Source: Chrysoporthe austroafricana (lineage: Eukaryota > Ascomycota > Sordariomycetes > Diaporthales > Cryphonectriaceae). Taken from it: 64,000 nt of DNA. The translations under genes were made by a program, and so were the position numbers. Numbering within the stretch: the stretch's first letter is position 1; each line of letters starts with the position of its first letter. The stretch covers positions 868,001 to 932,000 of the forward strand of contig JYIP02000008.1 of assembly GCA_001051155.2 (NCBI GenBank). Reading direction: 5' to 3'. Below are positions 47,405-58,060 of this stretch, one piece after another. The notes beneath the pieces were generated by a model. It saw only the letters and a program-made list of their open reading frames with translations. It was not told where the DNA came from and ran no database searches.

Positions 47405-48619
47405 ATGGGCAAACCAACCAAACAGTATGCGTCTCCCGACGCTGTGTCTCTTCACACTCAGCCAGGCGATCGAAGCTACGACAACGACGCCCCTGAGCTC
47501 CCCTATTTCGATCAAGACGACGACCTTCCTCCCCTCTACGATGAGGCTGCCGAGGCTAGCAACAGCGCCAACGCTCCTCTGCTGCCGAACCAAGACCTCC
47601 CTAACCCCTCTCTACCAAGCCTCGCTCCCGGCCCTGGACCCATCCAGCCCTTCAGCAGCAACGAGTTCATCACTTACTACCTTAACAGCAGTCTTGACGC
47701 TGACGCCGACCTCCTCGAAAAGACTATCCGTCACTGGGCCGCGATCCCGCCGCGCCCCCATGTCCGCATCCATGGAACACACCGCGAGCGGCGGCGCACT
47801 CACGACGGCAAGAAGGAGAGCAAGAACATCACTGATTTCGACGTAGCTGTCGAGCTGACACCATATCTGTTCCCCGGCGGCCGGTTGGTGCAGGAGAACT
47901 GCGAACTACACACCGCTGAGGATTGGGAGAAGGTGCGGCGTGGGGGCGTGTGCCGGAAGCGAGCGGCGCGCGCTCGGGGAGAGGGGAGGCTGGAGCTGGG
48001 GCCGGGAAGCAAGCCGACTCTGACAGAGTGGTGCCACATGTATTGTGCGAGCCACTCCGGGCTGAAGACATTCCAGCTGAAGAGGCAGCTCGTCGGGTTC
48101 GATCACGAGCGCGTCAAGCAGCACCTCGAAAACATGGTGCGGCGGACGAACTACCGGGGCAATCTCGAAATTACATTTCCCTTGCGGGATGAGAAGGTCG
48201 AGGTGTGGAACGAGTGTCGGACAAATCGGTGGCGGTTGACAAAAGGCATCTACGTCCTGTTTTGCATAACCTTCCTGTGGATCCTGACTTGGCCGTACTT
48301 GTTCTTCCGGACAAGAAAGTTTGAGACGGTCAGCGCGGTGTGGCATTACTCAAGGCTTGATGGGGAGGGCAGAAAGCACTATGTCACGCTCACTGAAGAC
48401 CAATGGTACAACTTATGGGGCAGAGCCATCTCGAAGGCGGTCTTGACCAAGAGACAGGGTACGCTGGATCAGCAGGACTTGCTGGCTGCCGAAGGGGCGC
48501 CTCCGGCCTTCAATACGGGCAACGCAGTGGTTGATGGCACCTTAAATCTTGTGAGTGCGGGCGTCGATGCTATGAACGCGGTGAACCGTCAGTTGGGCTG
48601 GGGCAATCACGAATACTGA
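47405..48619 (+). CDS. Conserved fungal single-span membrane protein, function unknown
   Basis: A single exon of 404 residues. I start at ATG 47405 (context AAGAATGGGC); an in-frame ATG at 47180 would add a leader-like sequence of low plausibility. Residues 1-85 are acidic and Pro-rich (DQDDDLPPLYDEA). A globular part follows at about 85-270, with FITYYLNSSLDADADLL and WCHMYCASHSGLKTF. Then one strong hydrophobic hairpin or span at about 277-303 (LTKGIYVLFCITFLWILTWPYLFF), followed by a domain with WHYSRLDGEGRKHYV. The layout looks like a fungal membrane protein of unknown role that I cannot name. The N-terminal Gly is followed by KPTK, which is not a good myristoylation motif. Confidence 0.75.
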   Translation: MGKPTKQYASPDAVSLHTQPGDRSYDNDAPELPYFDQDDDLPPLYDEAAEASNSANAPLLPNQDLPNPSLPSLAPGPGPIQPFSSNEFITYYLNSSLDADADLLEKTIRHWAAIPPRPHVRIHGTHRERRRTHDGKKESKNITDFDVAVELTPYLFPGGRLVQENCELHTAEDWEKVRRGGVCRKRAARARGEGRLELGPGSKPTLTEWCHMYCASHSGLKTFQLKRQLVGFDHERVKQHLENMVRRTNYRGNLEITFPLRDEKVEVWNECRTNRWRLTKGIYVLFCITFLWILTWPYLFFRTRKFETVSAVWHYSRLDGEGRKHYVTLTEDQWYNLWGRAISKAVLTKRQGTLDQQDLLAAEGAPPAFNTGNAVVDGTLNLVSAGVDAMNAVNRQLGWGNHEY

Positions 48620-48890
48620 GGATCATCCGCCCGGCAGGCGGAAAGTGGTGGCTCTTCTCTATGATGGGCTTCTGGGGTTTCAATAGTTCTCCCTTATGAG
48701 ATAATTCCCCCTCATCTTAGCTCGCGAAATCGAATTGCTTTTGATACAACCGACTCCAACACACGTGTGATGTTTCATAAGAAACCCGGCTTCCTGTCGA
48801 CGTAAATCAATCCAACCTCTCTACCAAAGCAAAAGCCTACCCTATCTTGAAGACTTGCTGAGAGCGGCGCCTAATAATTGCATCACTATT
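48620..48890. other. Intergenic, nothing seen
   Basis: Downstream of the membrane protein gene. No feature. Confidence 0.4.
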
Positions 48891-49221
48891 TTAGGTGTTG
48901 TGTCGAGGTGCCTCCCGTATGAGACCTTGGTTTTTAGCCTGCGAAGCAGAATGTACATACCGCTTCAAATAGGCCTCCGAATCGGGCAGATTCAAGATTT
49001 CCGAGATAACTTGCCTAAAGATTCGCAGATGCCTGAGATGTGGCTGACACCACGTTACAGAGAGCGTGCTCAGCAGGTCTGCAACTGGGCGAGGACCCAT
49101 GTCATCCATCAGGGTGGCTGTCAAGACGAGATCGTATAGCATTGGGGGCTGCAACTGTCATTTGCCTCACAAGCTCCCCATCAAGCAATCTACAGCGCAC
49201 ATAAATGCCGGAAGTATTCAT
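48891..49221 (-). CDS. Possible small two-exon gene, unrecognised
   Basis: A frame on the minus strand, open from about 49163 to the stop at 48891, has protein-like composition (LYDLVLTATLMDDMGPRPVADLL, then FRQVISEILNLPDSEAYL written in parts). A possible first exon starts at ATG 49221 and is spliced by GTGCGC/TTGCAG in phase 0. It is short and has no known domain. It lies 80 bp from the divergent Cys-rich surface protein start. It may be a decayed fragment. Confidence 0.22.
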
Positions 49222-49300
49222 CATTTTCCTTCTGCGTTCACGATGTCCACTGCCGTTCCGTTAGCCTAAAAGTGCTTTGTTCAAGCCATCAACGGTCGTT

Positions 49301-50497
49301 ATGCCTCGTCTGTTCCCACCATACCTCGTTATTCTGGCGGCGATCTCGAGGTCGGCAAAAGGAACAGCCACCTGCTACTACCCAGACGGTACCGTGAGCC
49401 CAGAATCAGCACCTTGCTCATCAACGGGAGATTCTCAATGTTGTCAAACCGCTGGTGGCATTTGCCTTTCGAATGGCTATTGTTTGCACTATTCGCAGCC
49501 TATGGGACTGTACAGAGGACATTGTACGGACGAGACATGGGAATCATCAGCATGTCCTCAAGCGTGTCGGCAGTGTAGGTCATTCTCGTGTCCGCAGGAC
49601 TAGTTTCCCAGTCCCCCAAGACGGCATCGTGTGAAATGACGAACGCCAAACAGAAGGTTCCAAACAATGCATCTCTTTACAAGCGCAAAGTCTCGAATGA
49701 TTCATTACCTACCCCTCCTTCCCCCCTATCCCATAAAAGGGCATTTCAAAGCTGGACACAAACCGCTGTGGCCAAGGGCAGTTGTCAATTCCGTAAGAGA
49801 CAACACTGACATCTTGAATCAAGATACCTCAAACACCATCATTTTCAATGTTTGGCAGCCCAATGACACGACTACGATGTACTGCTGTGGCAATGTAGAC
49901 AGTGGTGCCACGAGTGAGTCTGACGCATGCCTCGATGGAGGTGCACCATTCGTCGTGCCCGATGGAGACCCGTTGGTGGGATTCGCGGGCCTAGAGAACG
50001 ACGAAGCGATTCCCTCACCCACACCCACGCCTTCGATAGCCTCTCCATTGTCATTCATCAACAATTCCGCCACCATTCGTCCCATCAGCAGCAGTACTTC
50101 GGTAGCCACGTCGAGGGAGACAATGGCAAATCCGGCAACAACCTCTTCTAGCTCTGGCTCGCCATCATGCAGCGCACAGAAGCAACAAATGATCACCACC
50201 AGCGCAGCAATAGTCGCATCCCTTGGGGTCGCGATGGCCTGGCTCCTAGGGTGGGCTCTCTGGGAGCGCAAGAAGAGGCTGCGGTTTCAACGACTCGACG
50301 GTGCACTGATGAGGGAGGCCTTGACGCAGGGAGGGAAGGCAGACGTGAGCAATGCAGCGGTTGACCAGCCTTTTCACCAGCGGCTTCCTGCACATAGCAA
50401 TCATGACTACATAGGACAACGGCGCGAAGAATTGAAGTGCCCGTTGGGTGAGCTGCCGGACGCAGTACCGGCCGCAGTGGAGATGGCGGATGTTTGA
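49301..50497 (+). CDS. Cys-rich single-pass membrane protein with signal peptide
   Basis: Exon 1 is 49301-49574 (an alternative ATG at 49277 adds eight residues). The final exon runs to 50497, best starting at 49800, with an alternative acceptor near 49835 in the same phase. The intron (GTAGGT start) would be about 225 bp, longer than its neighbours, so a small middle exon cannot be excluded. The N-terminus is a signal peptide (LFPPYLVILAAISRSAKG). It is followed by a fungal Cys-rich ectodomain (CYYPDG, SQCCQTAGGICLSNGYC, ACPQACRQ, and MYCCGN after the intron). Then comes a Ser/Thr-rich stalk, a transmembrane span near the MITTSAAIVASLGVAMAWLLG segment, a basic stop-transfer (WERKKRLRF) and a cytosolic tail of about 85 residues. 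The layout suggests a cell-surface sensor or adhesin-like protein. The ligand is unknown. Confidence 0.7.
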
Positions 50498-51449
50498 AGT
50501 TTGAGATTGATTGAGTTTTCCCGGGTGTAGAAATGTAGTTTAAATAGCGAGATACAAATGAATAGGACAAGGCTTTGATGGATGCGCACTGATAGTTGTA
50601 GACTCTACGGAGTATGGAAACAAGGCGTTTAGAATATGAATCTCTGAGTATCGCTCTACATACTTACGGGATGCATCAGAGGGTGTTATTTTATAGGGAG
50701 CGAACCTAGAAACGAGCAAAACGAGTGTATTAAAGCTTGACGAGCTGACCTATCTGGAAGGGAGGGGAGCCGCCCTTACATAGAGGGCCCTCTGGCCGCG
50801 TAGGGGTCTGGATAGGCCGTTTACCTTTCCTTTCGGCCGATAAAGTTCGTTGGTCATCAATCTATCGTTTCCGAAGACTGGATGACTTCCTATTTAGGAA
50901 ACCACAATGTCTCTTGGCGGTAAGGGGGTCGGAGAGGGTGCCTGAGAGCCTTGTCAATATTCAACAGAGGGCGAATAATTTGCTTATCCTTTCCTTATAT
51001 AATTATAAACACTTGCAGTCTTTATATAAGAGAGTTTCTTGCGTCGGATATTGGATCCGGGCTAACATATTCCTGGCTTTACCGAGCCGGCCTGTTCCTG
51101 TAACCCGAGTGTCCGGGTTCGACTTAACGCCAGCTGAGGATAATATTCTCCCGGTCCATTCGCCGCCTAATCTTGGCTTGTAATTGTCAACTCAGCGATT
51201 CAACACTTGATTACATTCTACATACTTATTGGACGTACAGATATTCTTATATTGATTCTGTAACCGTCTTAGTTGGCATGGCAAATCTTACTCATAACCC
51301 ATGTATCCTGCAGCCACATCTCTGCGGAAGGCTTCAAACTCATAATGAAGAAGCCCTCACTCAAACCAACGCCTCTATTGCAACTTCTTGTCCAACGACT
51401 TTCATGACTCATGCCTAGTAGAACTAAAACCATTCTCAGCCACACCAAC
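50498..51449. other. AT-rich intergenic region, possibly transposon-derived
   Basis: AT-rich, with sequence of uneven composition at 50720-51180. It includes GC-rich blocks set in AT-rich surroundings but no terminal repeats or open frames that I can identify. The last 250 bp lead the NmrA-like gene. Confidence 0.3.
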
Positions 51450-52902
51450 ATGCCAAATCTCTCAATGCCACGCATCCTTCTCGTAGGGGCAACCGGTTAC
51501 GTGAGTAACCTCTTGATCTATAATCCTTCTTACTTCCTCCTTTTATAGACCATCTCACGAGGTATCTCGAGACATGAACCAAGGGCGGGAGCGTTTTGTC
51601 GAATGAGGTTTGCCAGGTGCTCCTGAGGCATCTTGTTATAATTAGCTCTTGATCGCCTTGATTTGCACAATGCTGACTATAGACCATATATAAGATTGGA
51701 GGAACCTCCCTCTATCATATTCTTCAGTCCGCTCATCCTATCCTGAGCAAGAGCGCCATCTCTCTACTCGTCCGCGGCGAGGATCGAGCGCAGAAGCTCA
51801 AGAATGCCTATGGTCAACGTGTCAATCCTATTGTCTTCAGCAGCCTAGACGACACAGAATTCCTCGCTTCTACCGCGGCGGAGCATGATATTCTGCTCAA
51901 CCTCGGGTCCGGTTACCACATCGCAAGCGTCAAGGCAATGGTTAGAGGTCTCACGACACGGCTTGCCGATAAGAGACACAAAACGCCGTGGCTAATCCAA
52001 CTTAGTGGTACTACCAATACTGCCGACTCCCCGATGCTAGGTGATAATCACCCGGACCGCTGCTTCGATGATGCTGACCCACTGGCCATATACGAGTTCG
52101 AGAAGGTAGAGGAGTCAAAGGAACTATGGCCGCAACGAACCACAGAGCTGACTGCGTTGGAAATGGCCGAAGATACCGGTGTGAATGCCCTCGCTTTACA
52201 AGCAGGGGCGCTCTGGGGTCTGGGGCGCGGATTATTCTCTGTCAGTCACGTGGTATTGCCTAGTAAGTTCTAGCTGAAGTTTGATATACCCCTTACGAAG
52301 ATAGATCGGGGCTTGCGGAATGGATTATATCGAATCCGAGAATTGACCCGGGTCGTCTTGCTCCGCTGACATTTACTAACTCTCCGTCATTAATGACAGC
52401 CATCTTCCGCTTCATCCTCGATAAAGGGTACGGCTTCCAGCTGGGCGACGGCACCGGGCGCATTGGCATCACACACGTAGACGACCTTGCTGCATTGGTC
52501 GTCTTACTGACTGAAAAGATCCTGGACGATGATGGCAAGGACTTGCCAAGGGGCAGGAGTGGCATCATGTTGGCTCAGTTCGGATCCACAAGTACCGTTG
52601 AGACGACACAGCGCTGCCTCGACGCCGCGTTCAGAAACGGGATCTTGCCCAAGCCTGAGGGCCCGCAACAAAAGGAAATGCGGGTAGTTGATCTCGACGA
52701 GGTTGCCTCGTATTTTAGTGGTGGCTTGATGGGAAGACACATTGAAAGTAAGGCAATTGCTGGTCACATGAATTTGACATCTACAGTAGCGGGACGGCTT
52801 GGCTTGAAGCCTCTCCACTCCACAGAGGAGTGGAATCCGGACAGTCATCTCGACCAAGAGCTGAAGGCCATGCTGGCGGAGACAGGGAAAGCCTTTGCAT
52901 AA
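51450..52902 (+). CDS. NmrA-like/extended SDR NAD(P)-binding protein
   Basis: Exons are 51450-51500, 51695-52262 and 52400-52902, giving 373 residues. Introns are GTGAGT/TAAG (194 bp) and GTAAGT/ACAG (137 bp, with a CTAAC branch site 20 bp before the acceptor), in phase. The N-terminus has the nucleotide-binding fold (RILLVGATGY then IGGTSLYHIL), a Gly-rich dinucleotide loop. The body fits an atypical SDR of the NmrA/epimerase kind: LLVRGEDRAQKL, WLIQLSGTTNT, FEKVEESKELWPQRTTELTALEMAED, and THVDDLAALVVLLTEKIL. There is no clear YxxxK pair. Such proteins are often regulators or reductases in secondary pathways. The neighbouring short-chain dehydrogenase may be functionally linked, but no polyketide or peptide synthetase is present. 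Intron 1's acceptor is the least certain junction. Confidence 0.78.
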
Positions 52903-53373
52903 ACCAGCTTGGCATATGTATTTAAATTTCTAGAAGTGTGTTTGTTCCGTCTGTTTTGGAATCCACCTCGTGCTCTTCCTACTTTACAATATAACAAGGG
53001 TAGATGCAAGAGTTGATGATGAGGCGCCACCGAGTCATCACGTGTTTTCTTTCTATACATCAGGATCATGCCAAGGCACGATGATTTAATATAATGCATA
53101 TCGACGCATCATTCGGAGGCCCGATGGATCAAAGTTACCAGCGCGTTAAAGCTGTGAGGCTATGTCGGTCCTAGCGTCGCGCCTAAAGAACAATGATATC
53201 ATCACTTATGGACGTTCTAGGGATCATAAAAGTAATAAGAAGAACAGTAAAGCTTTTCGATATTACTACGTCTTCACTTACACATTTAATCATGGCAGAA
53301 AATCATGTTGACGGCGAGATTGTGTCGGACTGTGCGGCTAGTCACACAAAGACAATATTCACGAAGCATCGTC
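52903..53373. other. Intergenic region
   Basis: 470 bp between two co-directional genes, AT-rich, with short frames only. Confidence 0.5.
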
Positions 53374-54449
53374 ATGGAGTCGATCAAATCGGCAATCCAC
53401 GAGAACTTTGGCAAAAGGTGAGTGTATCAGAAGTACGAAAATGACTTGAAAATCTGCTAAGACTTGAAAGCCATGCCCTCGCTTCAGAAGATGAGCAATT
53501 TTCTTTGAACAAAATTCCTAATCTCGGAGGACGCGTGGCTGTGGTTACTGGAGGCTCTCAGGGAATTGGGTACGGATGCACATACTGCCTTCTCAAGAAC
53601 AACATCTCCAGGCTCTTTATCCTCTCGCAGTCCACCGACATCGCGGCGGATGCGCTGAACTCCATCAAGAAGGAGATGGGAAACGACGCTTCTTCAAAAG
53701 TAGAATGGATACGGTGCGACTTAGCAGACTGGGAGGCCGTAGCCAGAATCGCGCACCAAATCAAGTCCAGTACCGACCGGCTTGATATTCTGATCAACAA
53801 TGCAGCTAAAGGCATCATGACCGCTGAGGTCACATCCTATGGCGTCGATTCGCACATGTCGATTAACCACATCGGACACGTAATCCTCACGTCTCATCTC
53901 TTGCCGGTCATGAAGAAGACAGCAGACCGAGGGGCTATCGTACGCATTGTCAATCTTGGTTCTAACGCTCATCAATCTGCTCCAAAAGACACAAAGTTCG
54001 CCAGCATAGAGGAGCTTAATCACGACAACGGTCCAACAGCGCAATACGGAAGATCGAAATTATCTACAATGCTATATGCTCGCTACCTAGCTAGCAACCT
54101 CACAGCTGAACATCCACGAATTCTAGTAAACAGCGTCCACCCTAGGTTTGTGGATACTAAGGCTACAACCTCTGATATTCACGAAGCATACCCCCTTGGT
54201 GGTTATGGAATGAGTGTAGTGTTGAAGCCCTTTCAGAAGACCCAGTTTGAGGGTGCCATGCCGGCACTGTACGCGGCAACCACTACGGAACGGAGTGGAA
54301 AGTATATTTGCGCACCTGCAAGAGTTGAAGATGGTTCAGATCTTGCAAGGAATAATGAATTGGCGAAGCAGCTAATGCGCTTGACAGAGCATATTATCAG
54401 AAACAAATCAGAAGCTGTGAAGATGGGTTGCCCTTTGAAATTTTACTGA
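53374..54449 (+). CDS. Short-chain dehydrogenase/reductase
   Basis: Exons are 53374-53417 and 53471-54449, giving 340 residues. The intron (GTGAGT/GAAAG) splits an AG-C Ser codon and joins MESIKSAIHENFGK to SHALASEDEQFSL, the usual N-terminal layout of fungal SDRs of this group. Motifs: cofactor loop TGGSQGIG, NNA (in ILINNAAKG), IVNLGSNAH (catalytic Ser region) and active-site YGRSK (Tyr-x3-Lys). The C-terminal part (VDTKATTSDIHE, PALYAATTTERSGKYI) matches retinol-dehydrogenase-like fungal SDRs. No signal peptide or span is seen. The reaction is probably NADP(H)-dependent oxidation or reduction of a small alcohol/ketone, with substrate unknown. The start at 53374 has a good context and a short first exon. 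Confidence 0.88.
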
Positions 54450-55424
54450 GGGTATTGCCGCGTTATGAGTTTGTGACCGATGCAAGCTTGTGAAATTCTC
54501 AGTGAGGCAATTCTCAAAGGTATGAAGTGGTTTCTCAGACTTGGCTTTGCGCTTTCTACATGAAGAAATCAAGTCTTGTTCTAAGCGCGCGTTGAGTCCT
54601 GTGCTCAAAGTTTTTAGCCCGGAAACTTCGAGACGAACGCGGACAGGGTGTATATTTCAATCGTTATTGTAAAGGCATATGATTGATTTCTAATCCCAAC
54701 AACTAGCAATCTTTTTGCCTTAGTTCTTTCCGAAGGACGGCATTGAGGACGAAATGACTATCCACCTACATAGGCAGCCTTAGAACTGCAAATAACCGTT
54801 TGAGATGTAATTAGCCCAAAGCTGCAAACCTGCAGTTCACGCTGAGATGCCCTGGAGCACAACCCATCTTTGTGAAGTCCCCAAGATATCGCAAAATGAT
54901 GTGCCTTCACATATGGTGAGGATTCTTCTTTTTCTTTTTTTAGTAGTGAAGAGCCGGTTCATAACAGCACGAGATCATCGGAATGGGTCAATACAAATCT
55001 TGATCTACGTTGAATGAAGATTTGCAAATACAGTATTTAGAGTTCTAAACTGAGCGGCTTCACTTGGGCACATGGAGCCTCTTCTGTATGATCCCGGGCC
55101 TTACGTAGGACGATGTGGGTAATTGTAGAGCTTGATAGTATTGAAATTTCATTCATGGAACCGGGCCCGGTTGATACTATCGAAGTAGGAATTGGAACGA
55201 TTGACATTGCAGCTTTCCCTCATTTCTTGAGAAACTGTGCGGAAACATAGGAAATTCCCATGCCACCTCATTTGAGACCATTTCCTGACCCAACTAGTCA
55301 AGGCTTCTAATTAGATGGAACATTTGGTTAGCATGGTTATTAGACCATAGATATGGTAGGATGTATGGACAAAGTACACACCAGATGCGATTGTAATAGC
55401 ACAGGAGTCTAGAGCTCCAGTTGC
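54450..55424. other. Intergenic region
   Basis: About 1 kb, AT-rich (for example 54640-54720 and 54930-55060). Nothing coding recognised. It holds the converging 3' ends of two genes. Confidence 0.5.
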
Positions 55425-55643
55425 TTAACACGAGCATCCGGCATTGTCTCCAGTGCTGAAGCAGCAAGTAGCACCGCCGCACTGGGCAGTTTCGACCCAG
55501 TTGCCCGTGGAGTCACATTCGTAGACAGCGCCGTCAGGACCGGGCGCACCGTCTTGGTTACCGCAGGCCCAAGTGCCAGATGTGCAGGCCATGCTGGAAG
55601 CGGTCAAGAGGCCGAGAGTGATGAGAATGCGAGAGAAGTACAT
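55425..55643 (-). CDS. Small secreted cysteine-rich protein (effector-like)
   Basis: An intronless ORF of 72 residues, with start ATG at 55643. A clear signal peptide (MYFSRILITLGLLTASSMA) gives a mature peptide of about 53 residues with eight Cys in the pattern C-x6-C, then C, C, CC, C and C at the end. The CC pair is in ATCCFST and the end is AGCSC, enough for four disulphides. This resembles the small secreted Cys-rich proteins of fungi that are often called effector candidates; the function is not known. A minus-strand TATAAAAG lies 129 bp upstream, and a short leader fits strong expression of such genes. An upstream in-frame ATG at 55766 would give a less likely 113-residue form. Confidence 0.75.
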   Translation of the reverse strand: MYFSRILITLGLLTASSMACTSGTWACGNQDGAPGPDGAVYECDSTGNWVETAQCGGATCCFSTGDNAGCSC

Positions 55644-55771
55644 TTTGATGTGGTTGTGAGAGCAAACTTGAGAATGCTGAGACTGTGTTGTAGGTATGAT
55701 CTGGGTAAGGCAGTAAGAGTTGGTGCTGTTGAGTTGTGAATAAGTCAAGCCTTGGGGGAAATACACGAAGC

Positions 55772-55779
55772 TTTTATAC
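55772..55779 (-). promoter_or_regulatory. TATA box of the small secreted protein gene
   Basis: TATAAAAG on the minus strand, 129 bp before the ATG at 55643. Confidence 0.5.
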
Positions 55780-58060
55780 TTTGCGTTGTCGGCTATTAGG
55801 ACTGCTCCCCCATGATGCTAATGGCCTTTCAGTCTTCAAGCACACTTAGTGCTTCCCCGATCTCTACAACCAGCTAATAGTCAGTCTGACCACATTACCG
55901 CAAACATCCACAATCGAGGCCTGAGGGATCCGCACAGGTTCACACCGAACCAATCTTTCAATGTTGACGATCCAACCATACTAGTTTGCTCCTACTAATC
56001 CACACACCCACCCTTCCGGTGGACTTGTCAGGCTTCTCAATACGGGAGGGCCTGACGATAGCTAGAAGCTACGAGCATGAAGAAACTGGGCTAATATGCA
56101 GAGTTGGACAGAACCTGGACCGTGTCTCGGTTCGCTTCCGACATTCTAGCACATCTGGCCCTCCATAAAGGTTTAGTACGAGTATGCTTTGTACTCCGGT
56201 CAATATGATTCCATTTGTTGGTAGACGTGAAGAGAAAGACACCGAAACGCTTTCGTGCAACCTATGTCCGCCTAAAAGTAACAGAGGGCTATCGTTCTCT
56301 AACGTTTTCGTACTCTTGTCAAAATTCCCGGGAAACCGAGGTAATTTCTTGAAATATTATGTGAAAGTCTCTTCATTGACCCCGTACTTTCCCATCACAA
56401 CGAACTCGATAGTGCTTATTTGACTTAGCTGTTCAGCTTCATTTATGCTGGCCTACGAGAAATACTAAAGTGCCGCAAGTCCCGTAAAGCTAGTCCCTGA
56501 GAGTATACCTGTGCAGAATCCCGAACACTCGCCTCACGCAGCATGAATGGAGTTTTTGGTATTAGCGTGATGTCTGACGTGAGGCCCTCGCACATCCGAA
56601 CGGTGTAGTATAGTGCGGAGAAAGGTTGGAAGGCGTATAGTATGGTGCCCGCCTCTCAGCAATTACGTGCTAAGATGTGCCACAATGGAATCTCGCCTGG
56701 AGGAGAAATAGCTTAAGTATTGGCTATACGATTGAGTGCCTCATTGCAAGGTGACTGCTATTGGCCAACAGTCGGTTTAAGCTCTCAAACGTATGTGTCA
56801 ACCTGCAGGAGCGCACAAGGAGCCGACAGGTGTGGGTAGTACCAGAGCTGACAGCCTCCCGCTGTTCCGCAGAGGATTATTCACCACCTTGAAGGCTTCG
56901 CGGGTCTCGGGGATTGTCCAAGGACGTGTAATTCCGAGCATGTCTTCCCAGATAGGAAATGGACATTACAAAGTGTAGTCTGCGCCGTAAGACTCAAGTC
57001 GGTACTGAGTAAAGAAGGTGCAGGAGTGACGTCGGGATGGCGTCGCTAGTATAATCACCTACGGCTAGCCTCAGTCTGGATTCAGCCAAAGGGACGCCGT
57101 GGGAGAAATGTGTCAGAGGCAGACTATGTTGGGAAGAGGTCGTCTGCGATTTCTCATTGGTGCGGAGATTCTGCGGCGGTTTGGATCGACGAGGCTGATA
57201 GAGCTTTGGATATGGTCGAGAATGGTGTGGATGCCACGGTGCGCTGAGGGCTTTCAAAACGAGTCACGCGCGTACTGTCCACAAAGTTGCTTTACTCATC
57301 GATGACATGCTCTAGTATCACCACAATGCTATAGAAGTTTGGCCACTCGGTGAAGATATCTTCAGTCTAGAACTCGTCTGTCTAGTGGAAAGCTCTGGTA
57401 GGACATGTTTCTGAGTATGATCTCTCCAGATAGCGTCTCCTAACTCATCACATGTTCGACGAGCCTCATACCTTTTCTTTGAGTATGTGAGAGCAAGTCG
57501 AATACGTCACTGTCTGAGTAATAGCGCAGGATCTACGGGACATTTGAAAATACGTGGGCAATCGATACTAGCTTCGATTTCCTTTCCATACCCGTTATGG
57601 AGGAGTCTCATTCTCGTAGATAGAGGCAGAATGAGTCCAAGCCTTATTCATGGACATATGAGCCATCGCATAGCATGCGTTCCAATAGGAGCCTTCCATA
57701 GTCTTTAGACCAGACAGTGACCATGCAACGATCCCCAGTTTCCGAGAACCCGACTACGAATTTACAGTCTAGGCAGCATCATCACCATCCGCAATGGCAG
57801 CCACAAGGCACATTTCCGCACGAACCCGGAAGTGAAAGTTGAAGATCGCTCTCAAGCTGAGGACTTAACCGCGCTTTTGCACAGTCACCGGACTGCTCGG
57901 CGCTCCCATGTGCGTCGGCCTAATCGGGCGCACCCTCGTCAGCAAACTCTGACCTCCCAATGGGTGACGATGCATTTAGGAGGCCGACGTCATTTTCACA
58001 ACCAAAAAGGCGCCGCACGTCTCCTGGCTGTGGTCTACCGAGAGGCGATGAAACCTGCAA
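55780..58060. other. Intergenic region with decayed coding sequence
   Basis: 2.3 kb. A minus-strand stretch at about 56790-57035 keeps a protein-like frame (YRLESYGADYTL, then WEDMLGITRPWTIPETREAF), interrupted by a TAA at 56975-56977. No ends or domain are identifiable. The rest shows nothing. Confidence 0.35.

Noticed and set aside
47405..47430. N-myristoylation of the neighbour of NMT1
   Set aside because: Gly2 is followed by KPTK; position 6 is Lys rather than Ser/Thr, so the motif is poor.
51100..51145. tRNA-like B-box (GGTTCGA) near 51117
   Set aside because: Flanks do not form a T stem, and no A box or acceptor stem is visible.
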